The notes: generated by a model from the letters alone, not told the origin. 64,000 nucleotides of DNA from Brachionus rotundiformis (GCA_016802295.1 JAESIW010000115.1:1665995-1729994); one strand, 5' to 3'. Positions 15,246-26,325 are shown, counted from the first letter of the stretch. Made by a program: numbers and translations.

Positions 15246-16844
15246 ATGAGTCAACGAACCTTTAGCGTTTCAACAATATCTCACGATTTGCATCGGGAGG
15301 AAGCAATATGTCAAATAGCCAACACTTTGGAATATTTGGAAAAAACTTTTGATGATGTATTTGGCCGAATCGAAAGCTCGGTTAAAACAGCCCGAGACAA
15401 AATGCAAAAATTTGATTCTAGGATAAAACTAATTGATTTAAAAATAAATCGTCTCAAGGGCTCCAAAAAAGCTATTAAAATTTGCTCATCAGCCACTTAT
15501 CCAATACCACCGGACAATCAATACATACCAAAAAATGAGTTTGATGATGAAGATAATTTTTACCAAGTCACTAATTTCCAAGAATACAAGAGTAGCATTG
15601 AAAATAATTGGAAAAATTTATACTTTACTGATAAACCATTGGTCATGAAGCATAAGATTCAGAAATATCTAACTCAGTACCCTCAGTTTGACGATTTGGC
15701 ATTTAAAGAAAAACTACAAGAATATGAGGCTGAAAATGTGTTCAAATATGACAGCTTCAACTTTGAGAAGAGTCATAATGGACTTGGAAGTGTATTGGAA
15801 GACCGCATTAGTTCTGTCACTAGTTTATTACTTTTTAACACAGCCCAGCATCCATACAAACAAAATGAGCTAAAGGATCCGCTACAAGATTTAAAGAAGA
15901 GCAAAAAGGAAATATATGAGGAAAATAAGAATGAGATATTCGAGGCTCCATTGAGTATTCTTAAAGGTGAACAATTGGAAGGCGTCAAAAAGGAAAGCTT
16001 GGCATTTAAGCCAAAGCTTGGCGAAGTGCCTGATTTTAATGTTCCAGCTTTTTTGCCAGAATTGAGCGGAGTAGCGGATATATCATACGGACAAGATTTG
16101 CCATCAATTGCACCATCTAAATTGATCACCGATGATTTGCCAGATATCCTTCCCGAAATTCAAACTAATCTTCCAGATGATATTGTCAGTCAATCTGTTC
16201 CGAGCACAGCAGCATCCGACATGTTGCCAAATTCACTAGGCAACCCTCCACCAGCTCCACCTCTAATTATGGCTGATGCAAGTTCTATTCCTCCGCCGCC
16301 GCCTCCTCCTCCTCCTCCTCCAGCTTTGAGCATATCAACAAATGCACCTCCGCCCCCACCACCACCTCCTCTACTTTTAGATCAGCTGGCTCCTCCAGGT
16401 CAAACTGGTCTGCCTCCACCACCTCCTCCGCCACCGTCGTTCCCCGAAATGCCTCAACTACAATCCACTGAGGAGAAGCCAACACAGGTCAAGTCAGCAC
16501 CGCCACCAATTGAGGATCCGCATGACGAACTTATGAATGCTATTCGGAATTTTGGCGGAAAGTCCAAGCTACGTAATTCAGAAAATGTTAAAAATATTGA
16601 AGATAGAAAAGCTGATAAAAAGAGAAAGGAACAAGCTGCCAAAGAGGTTGGAAGTATTAGTTTAGCCGATCATTTGAAAAAGGAACTGGAATTGAGAAGA
16701 AAATTTATGGGCGGTGGTGGTGAAAAGAAAAGTGAAAAGAAAAAAGATGTCACTGTCAACGATGAAACCAGCAATCAAGAAACCAAAAAAAATGATGATG
16801 ATTTTGGGTCTGATTCTGAAAGTTCAAGTTCGGACTGGGAATAA
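15246..16844 (+). CDS. WASHC1: WASH complex subunit 1, intronless
   Basis: This is the nucleation-promoting factor of the WASH complex, which activates Arp2/3 on endosomes to build branched actin for cargo sorting. The 532-residue protein opens with the WASH homology domain (residues about 1-150, including DLHREEAICQIANTLEYL and LKGSKKAIKICSSA). A second conserved block holds SSVTSLLLFNT, APLSILKGEQLE and LGEVPDFNVPAFLPEL. A proline-rich segment with several long proline runs covers about residues 333-400. The C-terminus is a VCA-type output region: a WH2-like DELMNAIRNFGG, a basic connector and an acidic tail ending DWE. The ATG at 15246 is chosen because the family begins close to this homology block and an ATG 5 bp upstream meets a stop at once. 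The length is near the usual 460-530 residues. No introns and no damage were seen. Confidence 0.93.
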   Translation: MSQRTFSVSTISHDLHREEAICQIANTLEYLEKTFDDVFGRIESSVKTARDKMQKFDSRIKLIDLKINRLKGSKKAIKICSSATYPIPPDNQYIPKNEFDDEDNFYQVTNFQEYKSSIENNWKNLYFTDKPLVMKHKIQKYLTQYPQFDDLAFKEKLQEYEAENVFKYDSFNFEKSHNGLGSVLEDRISSVTSLLLFNTAQHPYKQNELKDPLQDLKKSKKEIYEENKNEIFEAPLSILKGEQLEGVKKESLAFKPKLGEVPDFNVPAFLPELSGVADISYGQDLPSIAPSKLITDDLPDILPEIQTNLPDDIVSQSVPSTAASDMLPNSLGNPPPAPPLIMADASSIPPPPPPPPPPPALSISTNAPPPPPPPPLLLDQLAPPGQTGLPPPPPPPPSFPEMPQLQSTEEKPTQVKSAPPPIEDPHDELMNAIRNFGGKSKLRNSENVKNIEDRKADKKRKEQAAKEVGSISLADHLKKELELRRKFMGGGGEKKSEKKKDVTVNDETSNQETKKNDDDFGSDSESSSSDWE

Positions 16845-17864
16845 ATTTTTAATCTTATCAATTATCATTTTTTAAAAGTTAATATTATTTTCTAGTCAAT
16901 AAAATTAATTAAAATAAATTTTTTTAAAACTATTCTACCGCGTATAATATTTTTAAATAACAATAATATGAACCAAAAAATCTAAAATACAGAATTAGGA
17001 ACTAAATAAAAACATTTTATTTTTTTTTATTCAATGTCAATTTGATTTGAATTTTACACTATTTTAATTTATTAATAGATAATTGATTGAATTGAAACTC
17101 TTTTACAACCAAAAAAATAAAAATTAATTATTAATTATTCTCATGATGTTCAATAAGAGTTGAAATCTACTTTACCTTATCTTAAAAATCACTTTGTGAT
17201 CTGAAAAAAATGTCTTTAATTGAAGAAAGGGTCTACCTCATCTCTACAAACAAAAATCTCCTCCCCACAATATTAAAACTCTTTCCCACATTTCAGAACT
17301 TTTCATCACAAAATTAGAATACTTAATGAAAAGTTTTCTTCTGAGCATAAAATATGAAGGTAAAAAAATCTCTCTAGCACAAAACTTTTTTATAATGAAA
17401 CTGAGTGTTTTTTTATTTATTCTCAAGATTGTTGAAATAACTAAATATTATTCAGTTACTGATATACATTTTGAAAAAACTCCTGTTCCTTGCATTAGAG
17501 CAAAACACTTAGCAAAAAGTGTGTCAAAATGAGAAAGCTTTAGACAAATTTCAAAGTATATTTACGAATATAAAGACAATTATAGTTTGAATTCAAAAAA
17601 TCCGATGGTGATTGCTGTAGTATCCTTGGTATAAATATTAAGTTTATTTTGGCTAATAGATTTTGAACATTCAAGAACTTTCTAGAATAACCCTGGATAA
17701 GATTTGAATAGAGAAATCACACCATGAAAACATGATTTTCTTTGGTAAAACTTCTTGGCTGAGCCAACTTAAACTTAATATAAAAAGTAGTCCTTTTCTT
17801 TATTATAGGGGTTTTTATTTAATAAAAGATTTTAAAACAAGCTTAATCTTTGGGATATTTCATC
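16845..17864. other. Intergenic AT-rich DNA
   Basis: This is the WASHC1 3' flank with A/T-rich UTR-like sequence. The last part, up to the primer-binding-site-like motif at 17865, may contain the remains of an LTR, but no matching second LTR was found. Confidence 0.4.
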
Positions 17865-18112
17865 TGGCGCAGTGAGCATAAAGCAATTAGTTTTTGAGCT
17901 AAAAGAGGATGAGTGCGCTGGAATTTCCAGAATTCAATCCAGATAGTGAGCCAAATTCTGTTGGTGTGAGATGGTTAGAGTGCAAAGATAGATTTGAGAA
18001 ATTTATGATAGCAAAACACGGAAAAAAGCTGTCTCAAATTGCTGATTCAGTGTGCAAAGCAAGTCTTTTACATTATACAAGATGTATACAAGATGTACTG
18101 GTAATAAATTGA
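17865..18112 (+). pseudogene. Ty3-type gag relic with primer-binding-site-like motif
   Basis: TGGCGCAGTGAGCAT at 17865 resembles the primer binding site seen just inside the 5' LTR of many gypsy-class elements. An ATG at 17909 opens 67 codons beginning MSALEFPEFNPDSEPNSVG and continuing with SLLHYTRCIQDV. That layout (E/D-rich start, W near residue 22, then an LLHY block) is typical of short gag-like N-termini in animal retrotransposons. The frame stops at 18112 and nothing further of the element is seen, so this is a truncated remnant. The assignment rests on resemblance only. Confidence 0.5.
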
Positions 18113-18723
18113 ATTTTTTCCTTTCCGTAAAGAATGCTTTAATTTTGCTATTGTAACCTTCAATCGGACAAAAGTTTTTTTTTAAGAATCCAAATATATA
18201 TATATTAATTCTCAATGCTCATTAATCATTAACAATCGATTCTTGCATCGATTTTGGAATTTTTTTTGCATTTTTTTATCTTAATTAATTGATTCATAAA
18301 TTAATTAGTGAAAAAAAAAAATTCAATGACAATTACATTTGCAATTAAATGATACCAACACATGATTGTTTTTGTGTTAATTAGTGTTTTTTTTATACTA
18401 TTAAAGCTGGCACGATCAGCATCAATCAAGTCTATGTATATTTCCCAAAAAAATATTTAAAGTTAATATTCGAAATAAATTTATGTTTTTTTCAATTTCA
18501 AGTATTTTTTTCTAAATAAATTCTACTTATTTTATTTTTTTTTAACCTTCTGTATTTAAAATTTTCGCATTTATGTTTTATTTCACTTTTAAAATTTTTT
18601 TTTTCATTTTTTAGTTTATGTGTTGTTTTTAGGGAATCACTTTTTTTATATTTTTATCAACCTAATCCGTTCTTCGGAGGATGCTAAAAATGGATTGTAA
18701 AAAGAGCGACAAAAACATTGCAA
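18113..18723. other. AT-rich spacer, possible insertion
   Basis: No gene is seen. The 15-base stretch at 18132 (GAATGCTTTAATTTT) recurs almost exactly at 19651, immediately before the second copy of the gap-flanking repeat. One reading is that about 570 bp present here is absent from the second copy. No inverted termini were identified. Confidence 0.3.
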
Positions 18724-19066
18724 GCAGATATAAAATGGTATCAATGTACAAAATGTCCTATTAGACTTGAAATTGACCCCCATTGGGAAACTTTTTTTGT
18801 TCTTAAAAAATAAATTTGCTTTTATTTTATTTTTTATTTCTACTTATATAATTATTGTAATATTTTTCTTTAAAAAAGTAATAAATGACAAATTTTTTAC
18901 TTGTTTCAGCATTTTAGTTTTTTTTCATAAAATAAAAACAGTAAATGCCCTATTTAATTAAAGGTAGCTTATTTGATGGTTATAATAATTAAAGAAAATA
19001 ATATGGTAAATGTTTTATTTTTTAAAATTTATTGAAATTTAAATATGATAATAACTCCAAAATTGC
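18724..19066 (+). repeat. Gap-flanking direct repeat, copy 1
   Basis: This copy aligns with 19670-20012 over 343 bp without length change and with about 11 mismatches by eye. It ends exactly where the run of N begins, while copy 2 continues past the same point into the nicalin 3' region. That pattern is what two unmerged haplotypes produce; a true tandem duplication is the alternative. Confidence 0.85.
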
Positions 19067-19650
19067 NNNNNNNNNNNNNNNNNNNNNNNNNNNNNNNNNN
19101 NNNNNNNNNNNNNNNNNNNNNNNNNNNNNNNNNNNNNNNNNNNNNNNNNNNNNNNNNNNNNNNNNNNNNNNNNNNNNNNNNNNNNNNNNNNNNNNNNNNN
19201 NNNNNNNNNNNNNNNNNNNNNNNNNNNNNNNNNNNNNNNNNNNNNNNNNNNNNNNNNNNNNNNNNNNNNNNNNNNNNNNNNNNNNNNNNNNNNNNNNNNN
19301 NNNNNNNNNNNNNNNNNNNNNNNNNNNNNNNNNNNNNNNNNNNNNNNNNNNNNNNNNNNNNNNNNNNNNNNNNNNNNNNNNNNNNNNNNNNNNNNNNNNN
19401 NNNNNNNNNNNNNNNNNNNNNNNNNNNNNNNNNNNNNNNNNNNNNNNNNNNNNNNNNNNNNNNNNNNNNNNNNNNNNNNNNNNNNNNNNNNNNNNNNNNN
19501 NNNNNNNNNNNNNNNNNNNNNNNNNNNNNNNNNNNNNNNNNNNNNNNNNNNNNNNNNNNNNNNNNNNNNNNNNNNNNNNNNNNNNNNNNNNNNNNNNNNN
19601 NNNNNNNNNNNNNNNNNNNNNNNNNNNNNNNNNNNNNNNNNNNNNNNNNN
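19067..19650. other. Assembly gap (584 N)
   Basis: These bases are all N. Any apparent open frame across it is meaningless. Both flanks carry the same 343-bp sequence, so the gap length and content may be artefactual. Confidence 0.99.
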
Positions 19651-19669
19651 GAATGCTTTAATTTCGTTA

Positions 19670-20012
19670 GCAGATATAAAATGGTATCAATGTACAAAAT
19701 GTGCTATTAGACTTGAAATTGACCCCCATTGGCAAACTTTTTTTGTTCTTAAAAAATATATTTGCTTTTATTTTATTTTTTATTTCTACATATATAATTA
19801 TTGTAATATTTTTCTTTAAAAAAGTAATAAATAACAAATTTTTTACTGATTTCAGTATTTTAGTTTTTTTTCATAAAATAAAAACAGTAAATGCCCTATT
19901 TAATAAAAGGTAGCTTGTTTGATGGTTATAATAATAAAAGAAAATAATATGGTAAATGTTTTATTTTTTAAAATTTATTGAAATTTAAATATGATAATAA
20001 CTCCAAAATTGC
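19670..20012 (+). repeat. Gap-flanking direct repeat, copy 2
   Basis: This is the second copy of the sequence at 18724-19066, about 97 percent identical by eye. It runs on without a break into the 3' flank of the nicalin gene, so this is likely the correctly anchored copy. Confidence 0.85.
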
Positions 20013-20077
20013 TTCTTGATTTATGAAATTATTTAAATTAATAATAACCGTAACAAAAACAAAATTTGTTCTTAATT

Positions 20078-22496
20078 TCAATTATTTTTTGATTTGGACG
20101 AGGACATTTTACGATTTAAAAACCCAAATAATTTATTGAAATTCTTTGAAAAAAAATTAAATAATATTGATAACGATAGATAACGGAGACTTACGGTGAT
20201 TCCTAAGTAAATCAGACCAACATAACTTGAAACCAACATGGCCAAGAAAAAATCAAAAGCTGCTGGCTTAACACTAAATTTGAAAATAGATAAATTTTAT
20301 TTTATCTATTCTCGTTTAAGTTTTTAAAAATTACTTGTAAATGACTAGAGTTGCTTCTTCCTCATTATAAAGAACAAACTCAGGTTCTCTTTATTAATTA
20401 AATTATAAAGTTTACTAAATTAATTAAAAATTATTTGAATGCATTACTTGGCTTGTGTTTTGATCGGTTGCTTAAGCGACTCTTGCATGTAACGATTAAA
20501 ATGGGCAAAAAATTGGTTAATTAAAGGATGATTTTTATTCAACAGAGAGGCACTTCTTGGTTGAGAGCAAATTTTTTCAATCAGCGATGAAATAAAGTCT
20601 TCAGAAACAGCCTTAAGGAAAAAACTTAAAATCTAATTGTGAACCGATCTTTTCATTAATTTACTAAATCTGAATTAGATATATCTTTGGTAATTTGGTC
20701 ATTTTTGTAAATATATTGAATCAAAGCTTTATAAATTAGCTCTATATTTCTCACCAACACTTTCTGGTCCACATTGTCACTATGAAAATTTTTGTTAAAC
20801 CAATGTTTTTTTAAAAATTTTTCTTACATATTATCTGTCATGGTATTTCTATCCGAGTCTTTATGTGACTGAAAGTGAGACAAAGTAAGTGCAGGAATTT
20901 TGTTTAAGCTAAAGCGCTCATGTTCCCAAGCCAACATATCACTGGCCAGATTGATTTTTTTGTGATTAAGCTCGAATCTAACATTGTTGTTATTAGCCAC
21001 AGCTTCTATACTTTTCAAAAATTCGTAGCTAGCTTGGCCTTCTTTTGGCGGTCTAGAAACATGCATAAAAATGCCACCGTCTAGTTCCTCATCCGATATT
21101 TGGGTAAATTTTCCCAAGCTATCCAAGCATATTGCAAATTGGATGTCATCCAAATCAATTTTACCAACAGCTTAAAAGTAATTAAATAGAAGAAGAATTT
21201 CTAAAATTATGTCCATAAAGATTGTTTATTTGGCTTTGGATATTAAAATCATAACCAATTATAATATCTGATTTTTTAGAATTTTTTTTTAATAATTTTG
21301 AATTATTTTCCGAAACTAAAATTTCTAGTTTTAACTTGGCAAAACTTAATTTTAATTATTAAACTTAATTGATAAAAAAATATTTTTTTTGACAGTAGAA
21401 TAATAGGCCATATGAATTTGAAAATGATAAAAGATAAATTAAGAATGGTATATTAATCTTTATATTTTGTTCAAATCAAATCTTATTCAAATCTATCTAA
21501 ATTTCCAATGGTAAAAAATTGGAAAGAAATAAATTATTTTTACTATTCTAAAAGATGACTTACCTTCGCCAACTTCAGACTGTTCCTCGAGCCATTTTTT
21601 CAGTCCATAATAATTGAATTTACCCTCAGCTGTGAGCAAAAATAAAATGTTTAAAGGAGCAATTGTTTTTGGATTAGAATATAAAGATGACAATAATCTT
21701 GACAATTCCAACAAAGCTACCACACCACTTCCGTTTGAATCACAGCCATTGGACATACTCTTTATTAATTAAAAATAAAAATTAATTTTCATGATTTAAA
21801 ACAATTTCAAAATCTCACAGTTGCCAAACCGAATGCATCATAATGAGCCGTAATTATAATGGTTGGAATACGCTTGGCTTTATTTGGATCAGACTGATCT
21901 CCTCCAATTAACTTTCCTTGCAAATTTACTGCCTGAAAATCTGATTGAGTTAATTGTTTTATATTTGGTGAATTGATGACAAACTGAAAGCCATTTGAAA
22001 TTACTGAATCTACCAGAACTTGGAATGCAGATGAGTCTTGACTTGATTTATCATTGTCTATATAGTCGTAGTATTCGTTTATTCGATCTGTTTCACGGAT
22101 GAAATAAACTGGAATTTTGACTGATTCGTGAAGCAAATGAGCTTCCAATGACTTGATGGTTTGCTTTTGTGACTCGGTATAGTTCTTTGGTAAAATAGCA
22201 ATTATTGAGCCTGCATACTGACTGGTAAGGATTCGATATCGTTCCAAGGTAAAGTCTTCTAGCTTTATTAAAACACATCTTCGTGAGATAAAATTTGGCT
22301 TTGAGTTTATGGTTCGCGCTTCCATGCTTATTTGATTTGATCTGGAGCCCAAATGTGTTCCAAAGGGCATGTCGTACTGCTGCATCCTAAACACTTGGAA
22401 TTCTTCGGACGCATCTACAAATCCACTATGATAACTAATACAGATATATATCAAACCGAATATAAAAAAAAATTTTTTCTTAAAACCAGCCAACAT
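20078..22496 (-). CDS. NCLN: Nicalin (nicastrin-like ER membrane protein), eight exons
   Basis: Nicalin is an ER membrane protein related to nicastrin and M28 aminopeptidases; it works with NOMO and TMEM147 in multipass-protein biogenesis. Exons on the minus strand are 22496-21819, 21759-21564, 21170-20828, 20779-20665, 20611-20448, 20388-20335, 20273-20195 and 20143-20078. All have GT-AG borders and phases that join to 564 codons, close to the 563 residues of the vertebrate protein. Visible features are an N-terminal hydrophobic signal segment and the conserved EFQVFRMQQYD block. The peptidase-like core follows with AHYDAFG, DSNGSGVVALLELSRL, KINLASDMLAWEHERFS and ALTLSHFQSHKD. A C-terminal transmembrane helix is encoded by exon 7. 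The last exon gives a short basic tail. The 53-bp intron (20612-20664) is near the minimum. The fold lacks the full metal-binding set of active M28 enzymes, as in the family. Confidence 0.95.
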
Positions 22497-23569
22497 GTTT
22501 TTACAAAAAAGCTTTTTATTTTGTATATTCCTAAATTAAAATAAATAATAGTTTAAATATGAATTAAAAATGTTATTAAAGGTATTTTAATCACTGAGCA
22601 TATACAATTATCATTAAAATATTAATTATATCAAGATTTTTTAAATGAAACTCTTAGCTTTTCTTTTTTAAATTTAGCAATGTATCTTAATTTTTAAAAC
22701 TAATTTTTTATAGTTCAGAATAAAATTAACTTTTTAATAACTAATTAATTTTTTTTAGATAGTGATTATTAAATTTTTGTTTGAGCTTATTTTTTATCAA
22801 CCAATATCTAATTAATAAAAAAAACAAAAATTAATGGCTTTCTAATGAATATAAAACCCAAATTTTTCAATTCCTTATTGATTTTTACTCCGTTTAGCGA
22901 TACAAATTTTAAATATCTTACATAGAAATTACATTTAATTGTTCTCTTTATTAGAAGATTATTTTAACTAAAACAAAGGGAAGAAGAAAATAGAAATTTA
23001 AAGACAAATAATTAATTATTTGTTTTTTTAATTAAATAATTATTTTAATTATTAATCAATTTGTTTTCAATAAAGCTTGTAAAATTTTTTTAGTAAAAAG
23101 AAACAATACTTAGAGATTTTAGATATTAAATTTGTGCTATTTTTGCCACATTAAATTTTATTTAATTTGAATATTTTGTTAAAACAGCAAATAAATAGAT
23201 TTAATTTAAATATTTTTTGATTTAGACTTTACTCTAGTGACTCTCTATAAAAATTTTTATATTAATTAAAGTTTAATTTTCGTATTCTTTTCATTCTAAG
23301 TACATTTCCAAGCCATTGTTGTTCTTGCTACATTGACTCATTGGCTTTGAGTACGTTCTTCTGTATAGCTCATCGTTTGACAATGTTTCAGATAAGTGTA
23401 TCCTTACCTCAGCTTTTTCCTATCCATATTAGTAATTGTTTTTTTAATTTTATTACTATTGCTCAAATTCTTGAAACGTTTTTCAAATCATTTGAGAAAA
23501 AATTTTATTTTTTATTTTCTCTAAGTTTTTTTTATTTAATTTAAATTTTTTGTTAAAACAACAAATAAA
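22497..23569. other. Intergenic AT-rich DNA upstream of nicalin
   Basis: This should hold the nicalin promoter. Only A/T-rich sequence with short open frames was seen; nothing is recognised. Confidence 0.4.
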
Positions 23570-23754
23570 TGTTTCATAATGGAAGCTCCACGATCTTTCT
23601 TCGTTTATTTCGTCAATGCTTCTTCTTTGTTAAGGAACTTTTAATCAGTAATCCACTTGAGCCTTCGTTTTGCTCTTCGTTGAATTTGACAATCTGCTTC
23701 ATCTTCCATCTGAACTTCATCATCCGAGATATACTCTGGAATACTTGATGCCAT
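23570..23754 (-). pseudogene. Possible MULE/FLYWCH-type transposase N-terminal scrap
   Basis: On the minus strand an ATG at 23754 opens a 38-codon acidic-then-basic start (MASSIPEYISDDEVQ, then RRAKRRLKWITD) that stops at 23641. In a shifted frame the sequence goes on with NKEEAL and a WSFHYET-like block. An acidic leader, then F-x-N-x-x-E-A and W-S-x-H-Y, is the usual opening of Mutator-like proteins with a FLYWCH-type domain in animals. The remainder is missing. This is a resemblance call on a very short, frame-broken fragment. Confidence 0.35.
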
Positions 23755-24229
23755 TGGCAACTTTAATTTTACACAGTGTAAAATACTGCAACTTGCTTAA
23801 CATTAAGTTGACTGGAGATGGTGTTGTAGGTATTGTGAAATTTGGGGTCTTGTCCAAAAACTGGACAAGTGTCCAGGTAGTTTAATATGTGTCAATTACC
23901 TGGACTAATCAGTAATAGTTTTTGTTGGACAAAAAATTTATTCTAATAAAAATATATCAATCAATCAATAAAATGCTTATTAAATTGGTCGATATTATGT
24001 AAAGGATAAATATTTTCAGAATATAAAGGCTAGTTAAATTTAGTTTGACCGACATCGTCAACATCATAAGCTTCATCGTCTTCGGCGTCGACAATATGTG
24101 CATCATCTATTTTGTCAGATAAATCTAATTTTACGAATTCAGTCGCTTCTAGATCATACTGAGTGGCTATACCAAAACTCTTAAATAAGTCTGCAAAATT
24201 CAGAACTTTGTGTACCAATGATGTACCAG
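23755..24229. other. Unassigned spacer
   Basis: Near 23850-23900 short words such as CTTGTCCA and TGGACAAG occur in both orientations, hinting at a small inverted-repeat element, but I could not define ends. A 62-codon acidic frame on the minus strand (24030-24218) has no recognisable family. Confidence 0.3.
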
Positions 24230-24380
24230 GTGTTTCAACTTACAGAGCATGTTTTTCTTTTTCAGAACTTCAGCTTTAGCGTTTTTCCAGAATCATAATA
24301 TTGGTGGTACAAAGGATGTACCACCAATATTTCACGGAACATGTTTTGTTTCTTCTGAACTTTGAACCTTTTGAAATAAT
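24230..24380. mobile_element. MITE related to the palindromic element at 32329-32585
   Basis: This shares with 32329-32585 the core CAGAATCATAATATTGGTG, the word GGATGTACCA and the arm TTCACGGAACATG followed by TTCTTCTGAACT. The opposite arm (TCAGAACTT, AACATG-like, GTACCA) is present but degraded. It is a decayed member of the same non-autonomous family; exact ends are uncertain. Confidence 0.6.
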
Positions 24381-25497
24381 CATAAACTCTTTATTTTTCC
24401 GCGAAGCTTAAATAGTAATTTAGGTAGCCCCTGATTCGCTGAAGCATTTTCCCCTTAGGATCTGATGTGAGTAATGCGATGGACATCCCTGACGAACTTG
24501 GTTGCTTCAGGAGATCTACTTATGCCTAAACCGTCCCGCACTGCTTCAAGGAACCTAATTCGTCTAACCAGATTTAGGATGGACTTCTTAGTATTTACCA
24601 CCCATCCTGCGTCCTTTAATTTGCCCTTTAACACCTTGATAAAGTTATGGAACTTTTCTTTATCTTTGTGTGCTATAATAAGGTCATCGAGATGACCGTA
24701 AGTGTATTTGGTGAACGACTTAATTTACTTAAGGACGCAATTCAACAAATGTTGTTGAATATAGGGGGCGACGGAGAGTCCAAAGGGCATCCTACATAGA
24801 ACTAGAACTTACCACCATACCCAAAAGTTGTAATGAACTTAGACTTTGGGTGTACAGGTATATTAAAAAAGGCGTGTTTAAAGTTCAGTTTTGTGTACCA
24901 GAGATGTCGAGACCATTTAATGTCCGACGATGTCTGGTACACAGATTTTAACGTGAACTTTAGTGGGTCTATGATCTTTGTAAGAGCTGAGAAATCAGCT
25001 ATAGACCTCACTTTAGAGCCGGGTCTCTCGACTAAAAAGAAGGTTCCACAATAGCGGGGTGGTTTAACTAAAGGTACTTCCTCAATGATTTCAGTCTTAA
25101 GTAAGTTTTGAATGACAAGGTCGCTAGTGGGATCGGACTTTTTTATTTTTGATTTAAAACCTTTCGTTCTCGCGGATCCCTTATTGACCTAGATTCTTAG
25201 ACCATTCTTAAGCTTGTTATAGAGTGATTTGGGTACGTTAAAGACTGATGCGAATCTAGCTATGTCTGTTGGGGGCTTAAAGTAAGTGTCAGCTTCGATA
25301 TGGGGGAGTTTATGATTGATTGATCACCTGGGCATTTATTTACGTTAGGAGTGGAAAGCACATCGGAGTTTTGAAGCAGCCCTGGGTGATCCAGTGACCC
25401 CTGGTTAGTGTTGTTAACACTCAAAGGACAGGCTATTTTTTATCAAAAATTTTGTTTAAATTTTACATTAGTTTCATAAAAATTAAAAGCATTATAT

Positions 25498-26097
25498 TTA
25501 ACACTATAAGTACCAACAAAAATAAATACTAGAAGCACCAAATGGGGTCAAATGACTCTGCTTTAAATTAAAGATGTTTTAACGCTTTATTCGATAAAAG
25601 AAAAATATTAAATTAATCATATATCAATTTTAAATCATGTAATAAAAAAAAAAGATTCCTATAAAAATTATTTCTCACATTTATTACAAATTATCACACG
25701 TTCCATTGTACATTGTCCGCATACTGATTTATTACAGTTTTTTCAAAATAAATTAGTTTTATTATTGTTGCAAAAGCGAATTTGATACTTAACACGCTTT
25801 GGAGAACTGTTTTCTTGATCATCTAAACTTTGGACTCTTTTACCTTCACTTTTAGGTGTTCGGAGTGTAGAATGGGTAGAATAGGAGTCATTTGACTCTT
25901 TTTGGTGCTTCTAGTAGTATTTAGTCAGTTTAAAAAATTGATGCATCATGTGAATATGTTAATATAAAATTTTTAAATTTTATATTTTTTTTATGTTAAC
26001 TTTACAATTTCAAGCTTTAATCTTCTCAGACTATTGAATTATAACTAAGTAAAAATCAAAAGGAGTCATTTTGACACCTTGGTGCTTCTAGTGTTAA
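25498..26097. mobile_element. Middle piggyBac-type TTAA element
   Basis: It begins TTAACACTATAAGTACCAA at 25498 and ends TTGGTGCTTCTAGTGTTAA at 26097, a degraded inverted pair with TTAA on both sides. GGAGTCATTTTGACACC lies just inside the right end. It is nested in the element 25414-26223 and itself hosts a third element. Confidence 0.7.
25526..25920 (-). mobile_element. Inner piggyBac deletion derivative with transposase tail remnant
   Basis: Ends are ACTAGAAGCACCAAA with GTCAAATGACTC inside (left) and its inverse (right, ending 25920); the outer TTAA is degraded. On the minus strand about 25880-25672 reads as a C-terminal piggyBac transposase piece. It is a polar linker, then a cysteine-rich stretch with F-C, N-C-N-K, V-C-x-x-C and I-C-N-K-C spacing ending at a stop. 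That matches the cysteine-rich DNA-binding domain at the end of piggyBac transposases. One in-frame stop and one missing cysteine show decay. It identifies the family of the surrounding TTAA elements. Confidence 0.7.
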
Positions 26098-26325
26098 AAG
26101 ACAATTATCAAAGCTTTAAAATAAATATTAAAACATGTAAATATGATTGATCATTAATTAAAAAATTCAAATTGAATTTTTAAAAAAGTGTCAAATTGAC
26201 ACCGCCGGTCCTTTTAGTGTTAATGGTATCTAAGGGATTCACGAGGTCTTCCTCGTAGAGAGGCTCGTCCTCCACAATGCCGGTGTTGTAGGTAACAAGA
26301 GAACCACAACATTGGGTAGAAAATA

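Larger units (their letters stand above)
25414..26223. mobile_element. Outer piggyBac-type TTAA element (contains two nested insertions)
   Basis: Left end TTAACACTCAAAGGACAGGC at 25414 pairs with right end GCCGGTCCTTTTAGTGTTAA, ending at 26223; 16 of 20 positions match after inversion. TTAA flanks both sides, the target of piggyBac transposases. A subterminal GTGTCAAATTGACAC palindrome sits just inside the right end. It is inserted in the reverse-transcriptase relic, whose reading frame continues across a single TTAA. Confidence 0.75.
24420..26325 (-). pseudogene. Decayed reverse-transcriptase element, interrupted by TTAA elements
   Basis: Read on the minus strand, the region from about 25310 to 24420 encodes a broken reverse transcriptase. 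It has an N-terminal block ending RSIADFSALTK, a palm motif TKLNFKHAFFNIPV with FITTFGYGGKF, an FGLS-like block and a catalytic box reading LDDL. Stops and frameshifts are present throughout. A further coding-like piece lies at 26225-26325. It lines up with the sequence just below 25414 in one reading frame if the TTAA-bounded insertion 25414-26223 and one TTAA are removed. The class is undetermined: the catalytic box and spacing suggest a DIRS, Ty3 or related retroelement rather than a LINE. No LTRs or termini were found. Confidence 0.6.

Noticed and set aside
17326..17532. 68-codon open frame downstream of WASHC1
   Set aside because: Composition is that of translated AT-rich DNA; no domain.
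19029..19710. Long open frames across the gap
   Set aside because: They consist almost wholly of N and carry no information.
24030..24218. 62-codon acidic frame on the minus strand
   Set aside because: No family resemblance and no splice context; located between transposon relics.
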